A stretch of DNA of 64,000 nt, taken from assembly GCA_002179805.1 (NCBI GenBank), contig NAVB01000344.1, positions 22,506-86,505 of the forward strand, in the 5' to 3' direction. A program made the position numbers and the translations under genes. Position 1 is the stretch's first letter; each line of letters opens with the position of its first letter. Of the stretch, positions 1 through 11,198 are shown piece after piece. Origin of the DNA: Acanthamoeba lenticulata (lineage: Eukaryota > Discosea > Longamoebia > Acanthamoebidae). The notes under the pieces were generated by a model. That model was given only the letters and a program-made list of their open reading frames with translations, was not told the DNA's origin and ran no database searches.

Positions 1-1344
1 TCGAGACCCACCTGCGGGCGCAGGATATGAAGTCGCGGCTGCTCCTTCAGGTGCACGACGAGCTCATCTACGAGGTACGTGCGGGTCCTTTCGTCATGAA
101 ATTCCTGATTCGTGGGAGTTCACCTGCCTGGGCATGGCTCGCCAGACTCCGGTGGAGGAGACGGATGGGATGGCCGCGCTCGTGAAGCGCTGCATGGAAG
201 AAGCGTCGAAGCTCGACATCCCGCTGCCGGTCGCGGTCAAGGTTGGCGAGCGTATTGGGTCGCTGCAACCCTACCCGCCAGCATCTACTGGTGAAGGCCC
301 GGGCGAGCAGGTACTGACTCTCTTTCTTTATCTCCTTCTTCCCCTTCTCCCCCTTTGTTTGTCTGCCGATCTCTGCACACAGAAAAGCTATGCTGTGTGC
401 ATTAGGAGCAGACATAGAGCAAACAAAACGGCGCTTCTGCGCAGCTTGGCTGTGTGGTCCAAAGTCATGGCCGGCCAGCTCGCTGCAACAATGCAGGAGC
501 ACATCTTTTCTCCGTTTCTTGTCTGATGATCTGCTTCGCCACCTTACACAATGATGCGCAGGCGCCAGTTCACTGCGAGCCCGTGAGGACCTCAATGGAG
601 GTGAGCGATTCGTACTCTGGGGTCACTTCTCACGACGTCGCCACCGCGCCCGCCTCTGCTCCAGCTGTGCTCGCTCCTACAGCTCCGGCTGCGCCAGTTG
701 CGGCCCGCTCAGCAATTCAGCGCCCGGCCCAGAAACGCCAGGCCGTCGCTCCGCCCGTCATGGCCGAGGTCGCGAGCCCTGCCGCAGCCCCGGCTCGACC
801 TCATCTGGCTCCCCACACAGGAACGGCGCCGCCACGACCAGGGCTGCCCCCATCTATTGCATCAACTGCGCCACAGTTGCGAGCGCCATCAGCTCCGCTG
901 CGGCCACCAGGTAGCTCTCAAGGGCCTTTGCCCGCAAGCAGCTCGGCCCCGCCGCGGCCCACATTCCCGGCACGCGTCGCCGGTGAGCAGAGCACTCCGG
1001 TCATGACGACGGCACCGCCGCGGCCTCCTGGCCCGACGACAATCGCTCGCCCTGCCCCGGCGCCCACACTAACTACGACGACGTCTCACGGCCTTCTGGC
1101 TGAGGTCAAGAAAGAAGACGAGGACTCGTTCAACGACGACTCGTTTGCGGTGGACGAGCCGGATGAGTACGAGGATGAGTGCGATGACCTGGGCCACACC
1201 GGACAAGTGGTCGCCGCCGAGGTCGAGCATCCACACGATGAAATCGTGAGCCAAGGCCCGGAGGAGGGGGACTTGATGATGGGCGAGGACGAGCTCGCCA
1301 CCGTCGAGAACGACCTCTTTGAGGACCAGGGGTGGGCACTGTAA
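1..1344 (+). CDS. Family A DNA polymerase, C-terminal part (5' end outside window)
   Basis: This is the end of a PolI/Pol theta-like DNA polymerase, a nuclear or organellar repair or replication enzyme. Exons read as 3-74, 146-310 and 562-1344, all phase 0. The first carries family A motif C (LLLQVHDELIYE), whose His, Asp and Glu form part of the polymerase active site. The second matches the end of the palm domain (ALVKRCMEEA, then IPLPVAVKVG). The last exon adds about 260 residues of Pro/Ala-rich sequence ending in an acidic stretch. Such a tail is not part of the usual domain, which normally ends a few residues after the second block. An AATAAA-like signal follows the stop near 1363. Pol theta, Pol nu and organellar types cannot be told apart without the N-terminus. 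The polymerase call is firm; the subtype is not. Confidence 0.85.
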
Positions 1345-1452
1345 CCTAACTGAAATTCCGTAAATAAATCGCAAGAAAATGAGAGAGAAAGTTCACGCAA
1401 CCATAGATCTTGGCTTTCACGTCGTTGGCACAGAAGGACTGACTGCATTCAA

Positions 1453-4400
1453 ATGGAGTGGGGCACCAACCCTAGAGGCTATGATGCCGCAACTGCCACG
1501 CCCTACCAGCCCTATTCCTACCAGCAGGAAGAAGGCAGCGATGATGGGGAAGGAGCAAGCCTGTATGACGAAGAGCACGTGGAAGAGGAGGAGCAAGCCC
1601 CACAGGTGACAAAGAAGAACTTCAAAGATTTGCTGCAGCAATATGACAACATGCTGGTGGCTCAAGGCGTTTTGCCAGCCTTCATGCTCGAGAGCCAAGG
1701 TGCTTCGTTGCCAGAACAAACCGATGGTGCCACCTATGAAAGCGATGAAGACGGTACATCAAGCTGACCCACTTGCATCAACTCGCTTTTTCTTTGGATT
1801 TATTCTCATTACCGCCGAAAATCTTCAGCATCGGAATACAGTGACCTTGAGGAGGAGCAAGCCGAAGAAGCGGAAAACGCAGGTGCGGCAGAAGAGGACG
1901 AACCAGACAGAGGATCGGCAGACGTCTTGCGTGAGTGGATCAGCTCCTACCAGCCTCGCACTTTCAGCCAAAAGAAGCGAAATGCTCACCGCAGAGCGCT
2001 GCAGGAGAGCCAGCAAACAGGCACGTGCCTACTGCTACTATTGTTTCGTGTGTGTCCATCCTTCTCACTCCCACCACCGCGGACAGGTCCTTTGGCTCAG
2101 CCTCCTTACGTGGAGGTGGAGCGCAAGATCCTGCAGTCCATGTGGAACATTGAAAGCGGTGCCTCGTCAGAAGCTGCCTTCCGGTTGATATATACATGGG
2201 TACGCTGAGCGCCGCTGCTTGAGCTTTCGCGGTAGTCATGATTTGCTTACTTGGGTGCCCGCAGCTCGCCAGCTATTCACAAGTGCAGCCTTCAGAGTTT
2301 GGAGAACATGTCGACCTCTTCTATCTCTACTTCAACATGCTGCTTAATGGACCCGATTCCGAGGAGGAGAATCACTCTGCATTGGGCTCTGCGCCCGCCG
2401 ACTTGGCCAAACCGTATCGACTCCCGCAGGAGACCCCGCGGATGAGCCCACCGGCGCGTCTCTCCATCGACGAGCAGGTGCAAGAGTTGGAGCAGTTGGG
2501 CGCCATCATCTCTCAGGCACGCCACATTCCCCCCATCGCCAAAGAATGTTAAGGCCACAAGTCTCAAGCAACGGTGTGATCGTTTGGGTTCACACGACAA
2601 CAGAATCGCCAAATTCGGTCTTATTGCCACAGGCAGGGCTGGGCGCTGGGGTGCCTTGATTTGCTCCTCTGCCTGCCCACCTCCGATGAGTACATCGGCG
2701 CGTTCACAAGTGCGTCACTTGCTTTACTCATTAGTCCTCGACCTCGCACAAACTAAACCCGACCACATATTCGCTTTAATCTGTGATTTAGGCACGGTGG
2801 TGAACATCATCGCTTTGATTCTGCAAGACGGCGTGAGCGTGATGGAGCTGCGCAAGCTCTTCCGCACAATTCTCATTCTTAACGAGCGGCCACAGAAGGT
2901 GAGGCCTCCTCCTTCTCCACAAAACCTAGCTCGTCTTTTTCCCAGTTCCTCACGCAGAAACGTTAGTCCATCGCCGCGCCCCGGTTGCTGGACCAAGTGA
3001 CCAAGTTGTTCACGTATCATCACGGGCCGACATCTTTCTTCGAGTTCAACGCCACCACCACTGAGTCTGTGCGTGCTGCCCACTCACGCACTTTCTATGG
3101 AGCTTCGGGCTGCTCACACACGCACACGCTTATGGTATGCACACAGGGCTTGTTGCTGCCCAGCATCACGCACTGGCCCATCAACGGCTACACGTTCAGC
3201 ACGTGGCTGTGGATCGATTCCTTCACCGGTCCCTTGACCAAGCCGCTCGACTACTTCCCGTACCTGTTTAGTTTCTCTGGGGAGCAGGGACAAGGCCTCG
3301 AACTTTCCTTCCACTCGCCCAAGGCGCTGGTCTTCAAGATTTTCTGGAAGTCCAAGAAAGGCGGCGACAACGCGCGGGTCGTATTGCCCCTCGACAAGCT
3401 CACTTTCGAGCCCAAGAAGTGCGTCCACACGTGGCCCACATTCCTATATTCGTGGTGAACTCATTACAACCGCGGCTTGATGGCGCTCCCACAGGTGGTA
3501 CTTCCTCTCGTTGATCCATACACGTGGTAGCTTTGTGCATGGCAGCGTCGTGGACCTCTACATCAACGCCCAAAAGATCTGCACCACATCTTTGTCCTAC
3601 CCTCGCTTCGAGGAGGTAAAACCTCGCCATTGCTTTGTGCGCCTATTTGACGACTGATCATTGTCACTTTTGGAATGCGTTCAAGTGCAGGCCTTCACGT
3701 TGTGCACGGTGGGATCCCACATCGCTGGGCAGGAGGGCGGTCGATCAGGCCGAGGAGGTGACTTTTCAGCCTTTCACTCGTATCAGCTTCATGGGCGGAT
3801 GAGCGCTTTCATGTTCTTCGACGTGGTGCTGCTTCCTGTCCTCTTTATTCACTGCGCCCTCTTCCTCGTCCTGCGCCATACTGTCTGCCTAAACTCCTCC
3901 TTTTATTCTTATTATTATTTCCCGCTTGTGCAGCCGCTGCAACCGGAGGAGGTGAAGCATCTTTACACCAACTGCTATCGTAATGACTTCCTGTCGCTCA
4001 TCACCAAAACGTACGTTTGTTCCAGCCCCATCTCTCATTCGCGTGTCAGGCAAGTATAGTGTCACTTGAACTAACCTTTGATTACCTGCTTGCCTTGTCG
4101 TCAATAGGGAACTGGGCTCGAAAGTGTTCATCGGCTATGCACCTCGTGCGACTGCTGGCAAGAACTCGTTCCTGGAAGTGCTGCCCTCGCTTCGGCCGGT
4201 GCCATCAGCAGAAGTGCCTGCTCGCGCGTTGCGGAGGTGAGGAGAGCTCTGTCTGGGCTGGCATGATTTCTCGTCCTCAAAGGAGCTGGCTAATTTTCTC
4301 CTGCGATGACACCGCACCATCTCAGGGCGGAGGCCATGCCAGGCACCACCGCCGGGCCGTTCCACATCGCGCTTCAGCAAGGATTGAGCCATGTGCTCAA

Positions 4401-7400
4401 GGGTATCCCCTTCGTGCTGATGCTCCTCTACAAGTTGTGCGCGTCGACTTCCGTACGCCACCTCGCCCAATCCAAGGCAAGCCCTCAGCAACAGGCCAAC
4501 CTCCAGGTCAGCCCTCCCCATTTCTAGATTTCATGCCATTATACTCATGGCTTATGTTTATGTTTATTTTATTGTTTGTTTCTTAACGTTTCAGGTTACG
4601 ATTGACTGCTTCCTCGATGTACTCAACCTGCTGAGCCGAGTTCTGAGGTACGAGGCTCGCTACGCTCAGCTCAACACCGCGGTACTGTGTCTGATCACCG
4701 GAGGTCGCGGGCTGCGCGCGCGTGGGGCGAGCACAGGGAGGACGTCAAGAATGCCGAACGCGAACTGGTGGCACACGAGGGCTTCACTAAGCTCGCAGCG
4801 GTCTTATGTCGCATTTCGCCCGGCGTCTGGAATGCGCCCCAGCAAAACGCTCTGAACGCGCTTTACACGTTGACGCAAGTTATGGCCAAGATCGGTATCC
4901 CGATCCTCATCCAGACATCTGTATTTAAGGCTGGTTCTCACCACGTTCTCCTCTTGCCAGGACCCGTGACTGACGAGATGTTCAAACGGATCTATCTCAA
5001 CTTTGACATCTGGATCTACACGAGCAGCGTCGCGCAGCACGCCCTGCTCGACCTCGTCACCACCCACATCGTGCAGCAACCTTTGGTTTGTGCAACGCTT
5101 CCCCCTTTCCACATTTTCAATTGACTGTCTCTAATCCCATGCATGCCGTTCACCGTTCTGGCGGAGCAGCACTACAAGAAGTTGATCGGGATCAAGGGCG
5201 TGTTGGACATCCTGCGCAGCTACTACTGGTACACGGACCGGCCCGGGCGTAGCTATCTCGACAGATCCCCGCTCGAGCAGGGCGCTGGTGACGCCAGCGC
5301 GACTCCCACGTCCCGACACCTGCGCAAACGGAGACGCCTGTCGGCCGACGAAGTCAAGGGTACGGCACCGTCTACTGTCGTTGGCTCGCGCCCATTTCCT
5401 CTTGCGACGACGCAGGCTGAGACTCGTAATTCAGGCTTGCGGCAGCGCTTGCTTTCGTGGATCCAAGTGTTCATCCGAACTCGCGACATGCCGGTCCAGC
5501 AAAGCGAGGTTCATTTATTCGTCATCTCCATACTTTCATTTACCTCCATATGCTTACTGGTGCTGGTTCGTGAGCACAGATGCTCGAGGATGTGCGAAGC
5601 CTCTTCACGTATATCCAGTACATTGCGCAGCATGATCCGCTGCAGCTGCTCGAGTTGTTGCCGCTGGTGTCTTCTTTGCTGCGAAAGAATGGAAGAACGC
5701 TGAGCGACGTCAATGTGGCCGTCAATCAAGCCGCCACCGCCACGCCGGTGGGTACTGGGCGCACGTCTTCGGAGCAGGCGCGGTCAAGCGACAGCGGTAC
5801 AGCGGACGAGAGCGCGGCCTACGGCGGCCAGATCGCTCACTGTCTCATGCAGGCCACGGGCAAGTCGTACGTCAAGTTGCCCTCTTATAATGTTGTGGTG
5901 CAAATCGCGTGGCTCATATCTCACCCCCCCCCTTTCCTCATTCTTTTCTATTCCTACTGTGGCCACAGAGGTTTAAACGCATTGGTTGGGCTTCTCAAGT
6001 ATACGGAAGACGAATCAGTGCGCGTGTGGATCCTGCGCGTGCTCGGCGACATGCTCAACTGCCTGAACGAGGACAAGGTACGTCAGAGCTGGGATCCAGG
6101 AGGGCTAACGGTTGGCCAGAGCTCACATGCCATGTGGTGGGGCGTTTGCAGAAACTGCACCTGCTGTCTGGGCGCACGCTGCACTTGGACGCGTCGCAGC
6201 TGGCGACGATCAAGGCCCACCTGCAGGGCTCGTTGATGACGCCTACGATCTACGGTGCGCTGATGTCCTTGCTGCTGGGCAGCGAGGCGGCCTACGAGTC
6301 CATTGGAGCTCCTCCGTCGTTCTCTCCGGCGCGCCCGTCCTTCTCGCCGCGCCACACGTCATCCCCCTTCGGAGATCCCACGACGCATTCTACGGCTCCA
6401 CCGTCGCCTTACTCGCCGCTGCCGCCACTGCCACCCAAAAAGGCCAAGCAGACGACCTCGCCGACCGAGAGCGCGCGCTTCAAGAACGCGGGCGTGATCC
6501 CGATCATCTTCGAGCTCGTGGTCGAGGGCGGGCACATGGTTGAGGGCGCCGAGCTTTACGCGACACTGCTGCGTGACTTCCTCTTTTTGCTGACGCAGTC
6601 GCCGCGCAACCGCGAAGCCTTCCTCGAGTCCTCGCTTGTCGGGCCGGCTGGGTCGGCCAGCGTGCGCATCGGCACGTGGCAGTGGAAGGCCTGGCTCTTT
6701 GGGCTCCTGGGCAAGAATAACGCCCTCTTCCCGCAGGTCCTCGACTTCTTCGTCACCCTCCTCAACCACATCATCTCGGCCGCCTCCACATCCTCGTCCT
6801 CATCTTCGCCCTCATCGCCCACTCTGGCAACGGCCCAGGCCAAGAACCACCTGCGCGAGACGCAGTCGCTCTGTAAATACTTTGGCGAGAAGGGTGGCTT
6901 CTTCGATTGGGCCAACTTCTGCGGCCACCTCCACAAGAGGCTGCTCTCTCTCATCAGCCACTCCGTCCGCACGTTCGACCCGCAGACGCTGTTGGCCTCG
7001 CTCACTTCGTCTGACATCGCCGGCGAGTTTGCGCTCGTGGATTCGGCCGTCCCACCGCTGCCGCCGCGCCCAGCCGGTGGTGCTCGGGCGCGTCCGGGCG
7101 CCAGCGGATCTAGCGTACCGGCACGTCTCCACCAACAGCAAGAAAACACCCGGCGCGAGCTCGAGCGCGAGAAGGAGAGGCGGGAGCGCTTGCTTTCCTT
7201 CCGTACGTGTCCGCCACCCGCCCTCGCCCCTGCGTACATAACGGGGCATCAAGTTCTCGTTCCCTCATGTACTCTCTTCCCCTTGTCCCCGTAAATTGGC
7301 ATACGTACAACAGATAAGGAGAAGGAGATCGAGGAGGCCACGTCGATCGTGCGAGCCAGAAACTGGCTGACGTGGCTCAAGCTGGTTGAGGAATACATCT

Positions 7401-10400
7401 TTTATTCACCGTCCCCGTCGGCCGTCCCCTTGCCCCAGCAAAGGTTCAGTGTCCTTGTTTAATAAGAAAAGTTTCCTTCTTATAATTCTTGTTGCTCTAA
7501 CGCAAACATCATGTGTATTACACACACACAGCGATCCGTTCTTCCAGGCGCTCCACTACAACGATGACGGCAAGTGGGAAGACCTCCGCTTCGGCCAGGA
7601 GACGCTCAAGCTCATCGACATTCTCACCCAAAAGATCGAGCAGTGGCGGGTACGTGGCAAAGCCCTCCGCCTCTTTTTCCCTTTCATGCTGTAGATGCGG
7701 GGCTGATGATCTTGCTATGAACAACAGTCCGCGTACGGTGCGACGCCGAACCCGCATGTGGAAAAGATCCAGAAGAAGCTGCAGGCCTTCAACGAGCGAT
7801 TCGCCGTGCGCCTCTCGCTTACCACCCTGCACGAGGCCGACTGGTTCGTCGCCCACTCGCTTCATCACTGCTACCATCGAAGCCAGGCCCATCATTAGCA
7901 AGCGGCAGGAGCGGGCGCTTTCTCGTTACTGTGAACCCACGTGTATGTGTGTGTGTGTGTGTGCAGTGCGTTGATCAGTGAGAAGGAGACGATCGGAGTG
8001 GGATCGCTGGAGAGCCTGGATTCGCTCGTGCGAAACGAGGTGGCTACGGGCCGGGGCATCTCTGGCGATGCCCAGAACGCCATTTTGACCGCCACCGCTG
8101 ATTACCTCGCCCTCAAGAGGCACGATCTCTACTCGGTGCGCCCCCTTCCGTCCCCCCCCCCCCAAAGCCGAGCCAAACTGGGCGTACGTTCTAAACAAAT
8201 GTGTCGACACTTCCAGCGCACGCAAGAAACGGAACAGATCTACCAGGGCTGCATCGAGCGGCTGGGCTGGCGATTCGTTGGCGCTGAATCGCAGTACGAC
8301 CTCAATCCGCTCCAGGGCATTTTGGCCAGGTATCCGCCACCTTCACCTCCTTTATAATGTTATCGACTCACTCACACGGGTCAACAGGTTCTTCGTGATC
8401 GGGTTCCTGTTCCGAGCGATGAAGCACTCCCACGAGAACAGTGGCGGCCGAGGCGCCAAGATCATCCTTCCTCTCTTCAAGAGCCTCCTGGTCGACCTCA
8501 AATTCCGGTGCCTGGGTTTCAGCCCGCTCAACGCCGAGCAGCAGCAGCAGCTGAGCCTCGAAGAGGCCCGAGCTCAAGGTATGTGTGTATTTTAAAGCAA
8601 CGTCCTCGACTTGACCGATTCATGCGCTGATCATTAACTACCAAACACATGCAGCAATGATCGAGCAGAGCAAGCCCATCTTTGAGCAGCTCGACGACGA
8701 GGGCATGCTGCCCTACTTCATGCAGGGCCTCGCTTCTGGTTCCCCCGGTGCGTCAGTTAAACGATTGGCGTGAGCCCGTTGGAGGTTGACTGACACGTGC
8801 GCGCCCTCGCGGTCCGGGCTAGATTTCCTGCTGATCGGGCCCATGGGTGCTGCCATCGCCCACGAGCACGCCGGCATCACGCGCCTCTCGGAGAACCTCC
8901 GCCAAATGCTGCAGTACTGCCGCTCACCTCCCCAAGCCCACAAGGCGTATGCAGGCTGATGGTTGTTCATGCGACAGGGAGATCGAGGCCAAGGTGCTGG
9001 CCGAGATGCAGGCCAAGACCACCCTCGAGGGGAGACTCCGCGCCGAGTTCTGGCAGCTCCTCGACGAGAACACGGATCGGTGGGTGGCCGAAGAGCAGAA
9101 GCAGCGAGACGATTACGAGGCCGAGCTCCAGCGCGCATGGGAGAGCATGGAGAGCAAGTGGCACGAGCTGACCCTGCTCTTCCAGGGCGAGCGCGCGCTC
9201 GAGACCAGCGACGAATGGCGCCCCCACTGGCCCCAGGAGATCGCCGTTCCCCCGGCGGTTACGCCCGCCCTTCAAAGCGAACTCCCTCCGGCCATCCTCG
9301 TCGGCGGCCGCAATGCGGGCTATTACTACCCGCGGCAGGAGGGCTCCACCATCACGACGCAGCCGGGGGGCGCGAGCTCGAAGAAGCAATGGCCCGAGAT
9401 CACCCACATCTACGCGTGGGAGCGCACCGGCCATATCAACCTCCTCTACGACGACTTTGCGGCGTCGCTCCACCCGGCTCAGGACGGCGACGGGCGTCGC
9501 AAGGGCCCCGGACAGGGACGGGCCGAATACACGCTGCTGCCGGACCGTAACGCGGCGCGCGGGAACCACTACTACTCGCACCTCATGATGATGCCTGCCT
9601 TGGGTGCGCCCGCCCTGTCGACCACGGCCTGCTCGACGCCGCCCATCGCCTTCCTCCCGATTGGCGAACGCAGCTTGGCCATCATCCACGGCGCCAACTG
9701 GGACAACAGCGTCGTGGTGGGTAACATGGAGGACGGCTCGGCCGCTCTCCGCTTCATCCGCCATCGGTACTCGCGTCCTCCCTCTCCGCCCCGCTTCATG
9801 CTTTCAGCCCGATGTAGCCATATAGCAAAATAGCTCACCGCCGGGATCGCTGCTAGGGATGTGGTCACGTGTCTCTCGCTGGCGTCAAACGGGCACACGC
9901 TGGTGACGGGCTCGAAGGACACCACCCTCATCGTGTGGAACGTGCAGCCGCCCGAGACCAAGCAGCAGGTGAGGCCTCGCCCGCATTCGCTCCCGACAAT
10001 GTTCGCATCATGGCTGTTTGCTCACCCACGAGTTTGTGCGCGCGTGTGGGGGCTCCAGGGCCTATTCTCGAGCATTTTCTCCGGACGCGAGTTGCCGCTG
10101 CCGCGGCTGGTCTACAAGTTCACGCTGGTGGGGCACGATGACGTTGTCACGTGCTGCGACTACTCTGTGGAGCTCGGCATGTGCGCGTCGGGATCCAACG
10201 ACGGCACAGCCCTCGTGTTCGACGTCGAATCGGGCGCCATCGTCGCTTCGCTCAACTATGGCCCGGACGACCCTGGCGCCGGCCTGCGCGTCATCACGCA
10301 CATCAAGCTCATCGGCCACCGGACGGCCGCTGGCGAGCCCGTGGGCAAGGTGGTCTCCTACTGCGGCGAGCGTAGAATTCTCTACCTTCACGCCCTCGAC

Positions 10401-10709
10401 GGCCGCCTGCTGGCCATGCAGCACGATAGCCTCCCCTCGGCCGCCGCGCGAGGAGACGCCTACATCAAGTCGATGGTGTACACGCGCGACGGGCGGTACG
10501 CCATCAGCGGGCGCAGCGACGGCCTGGTCGTGTTGTGGAACCTCGACCATCTGTCCGTGCGCGACTCGATGGACATGGGCGCGCAGCGCGGCGAAGCCGC
10601 CACGCCAGAGGCTGCCGCCGAAATCACATCCCTGGGGCTGTTCGACGACCGCCTCCTCCTGGTGGGCCTCCGGGGCGGCCTCCTCCGCACCTTCCCGCTC
10701 GCTCTCTGA
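1453..10709 (+). CDS. Neurobeachin-like ConA/ARM/WD40 protein without visible PH-BEACH
   Basis: A large protein of about 2,270 residues in some 31 exons, probably a membrane-traffic scaffold. Exons include 1453-1753, 1829-2020, 2087-2199, 2967-3068, 3147-3418, 3495-3615, 5170-5359, 6152-7202, 8978-9766, 9857-9968 and 10059-10709. An acidic N-terminus leads into helical repeats. A ConA-like lectin domain follows (3147-3930, e.g. LPSITHWPINGYTFSTWLW and KKWYFLSLIHT), placed as in neurobeachin and LRBA. More armadillo-type helices and a coiled-coil segment (8978-9200) follow. WD40 blades end the protein (LVTGSKDTTLIVWN; GHDDVVTCCDYSVELG). In the family a PH-BEACH module of about 400 residues sits just before the WD40. 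Here only about 100 unrelated residues lie there, inside one continuous exon. Junctions near 2517-2636, 3825, 4682-4731 and 7853 are uncertain. AATAAA-like signals follow the stop. Confidence 0.8.
2021..2086 (+). other. Probable GC-AG intron
   Basis: Donor CAG|GCACGT and acceptor GGACAG. The 66 nt are a multiple of three, so the frame stays open through it, but the interior is pyrimidine-rich and breaks an acidic, charged coding stretch with Leu/Cys/Phe codons. Splicing joins QQTG to PLAQPPYVEVER. It could also be coding sequence that is kept. Confidence 0.5.
7941..7964 (+). repeat. GT dinucleotide repeat next to splice acceptor
   Basis: GTGT run reaching directly to the CAG acceptor at 7966 in the WD40 gene, in place of the usual pyrimidine tract. 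Confidence 0.8.
8152..8163 (+). repeat. C12 tract in intron
   Basis: Twelve consecutive C in the intron between exons 8135 and 8217 of the WD40 gene. Comparable sense-strand C tracts of 8-13 occur in other introns of the window. Confidence 0.9.
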
Positions 10710-10736
10710 GGGGTCAGCAGACGTCTAAATAAATAA

Positions 10737-10904
10737 ATGAATCGCCAAACTCGCACACGCGTGGCGAGAGAGCTCTCGGGATTCGTGACGAGCGAACGAT
10801 CAGAAGAGCGTCTGCTCCAACAAGAGAAGGCTGCGCATCTTGCTCGAGCCAGGCAGATGGCTGAGCTGGCGAAAAGATGCGGAAAAGCCGAGGAGGCGCT
10901 GTAG
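10737..10904 (+). CDS. Possible 55-residue basic helical ORF downstream of the WD40 gene
   Basis: An ATG that overlaps the AATAAATAAATG polyadenylation region of the preceding gene opens a 55-codon frame ending in TAG at 10902-10904. The peptide starts MNRQTRTRVARELSGF and is rich in Arg, Lys, Glu, Ala and Leu, as expected of one charged helix. It has good third-position GC. No family is recognised, and no splice sites joining it to other exons were found. It could be a chance frame in a 3' UTR. Confidence 0.2.
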   Translation: MNRQTRTRVARELSGFVTSERSEERLLQQEKAAHLARARQMAELAKRCGKAEEAL

Positions 10905-11198
10905 TGTTGCGGAGCTCGTTCTGTAGGATGGGGCATCAGGAGAAGCGCCGGACCAATCAGACAAGGGCGAGAGCATGTCCGCCACCGGTTCAGAAGTGAG
11001 GACGTTAACCCAGGGGGCTGGTCGAGGAGGCCCATTCCTCCGCTCTTCCACCCCCACTCAAGCGGTCCACGCCGTTGCCTCCCCAGTTTCGTCAACTTGT
11101 AAAAAAAAGACAGGACAGAGCCGCAACTGGCCCCCACCATCAATCAGCATTAAACCGTCAAGACACAACACGCCGACACTCAACCCTCCAAGACGCCA
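10905..11198. other. Intergenic region before the membrane protein gene
   Basis: About 290 bases without a convincing gene. It must hold the promoter of the gene starting at 11199. A short A-run (TAAAAAAAAGAC, near 11100) is the only visible landmark. No TATA box is assigned. Confidence 0.5.

Noticed and set aside
4682..4731. 50-nt intron with a weak GCGAG acceptor in the WD40 gene
   Set aside because: Phase fits but the acceptor is poor and a one-base error would also explain the frame change. Noted as unresolved, not called as an intron feature.
4934..4960. 27-nt GT-AG stretch in the WD40 gene
   Set aside because: It is in frame without stops and shorter than any plausible intron, so I left it as coding sequence. 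RNA data could change this.
8978..9766. Hidden BEACH domain in the long exon
   Set aside because: I looked for BEACH signature blocks (such as a W-x-x-GEISNFEYL-type stretch) in all frames and saw none. The sequence after the coiled coil goes straight to WD40-like strands.
10800..11057. Minus-strand 85-codon frame downstream of the WD40 gene
   Set aside because: It is the shadow of the plus-strand small ORF and of GC-rich noncoding DNA, and has no family match.
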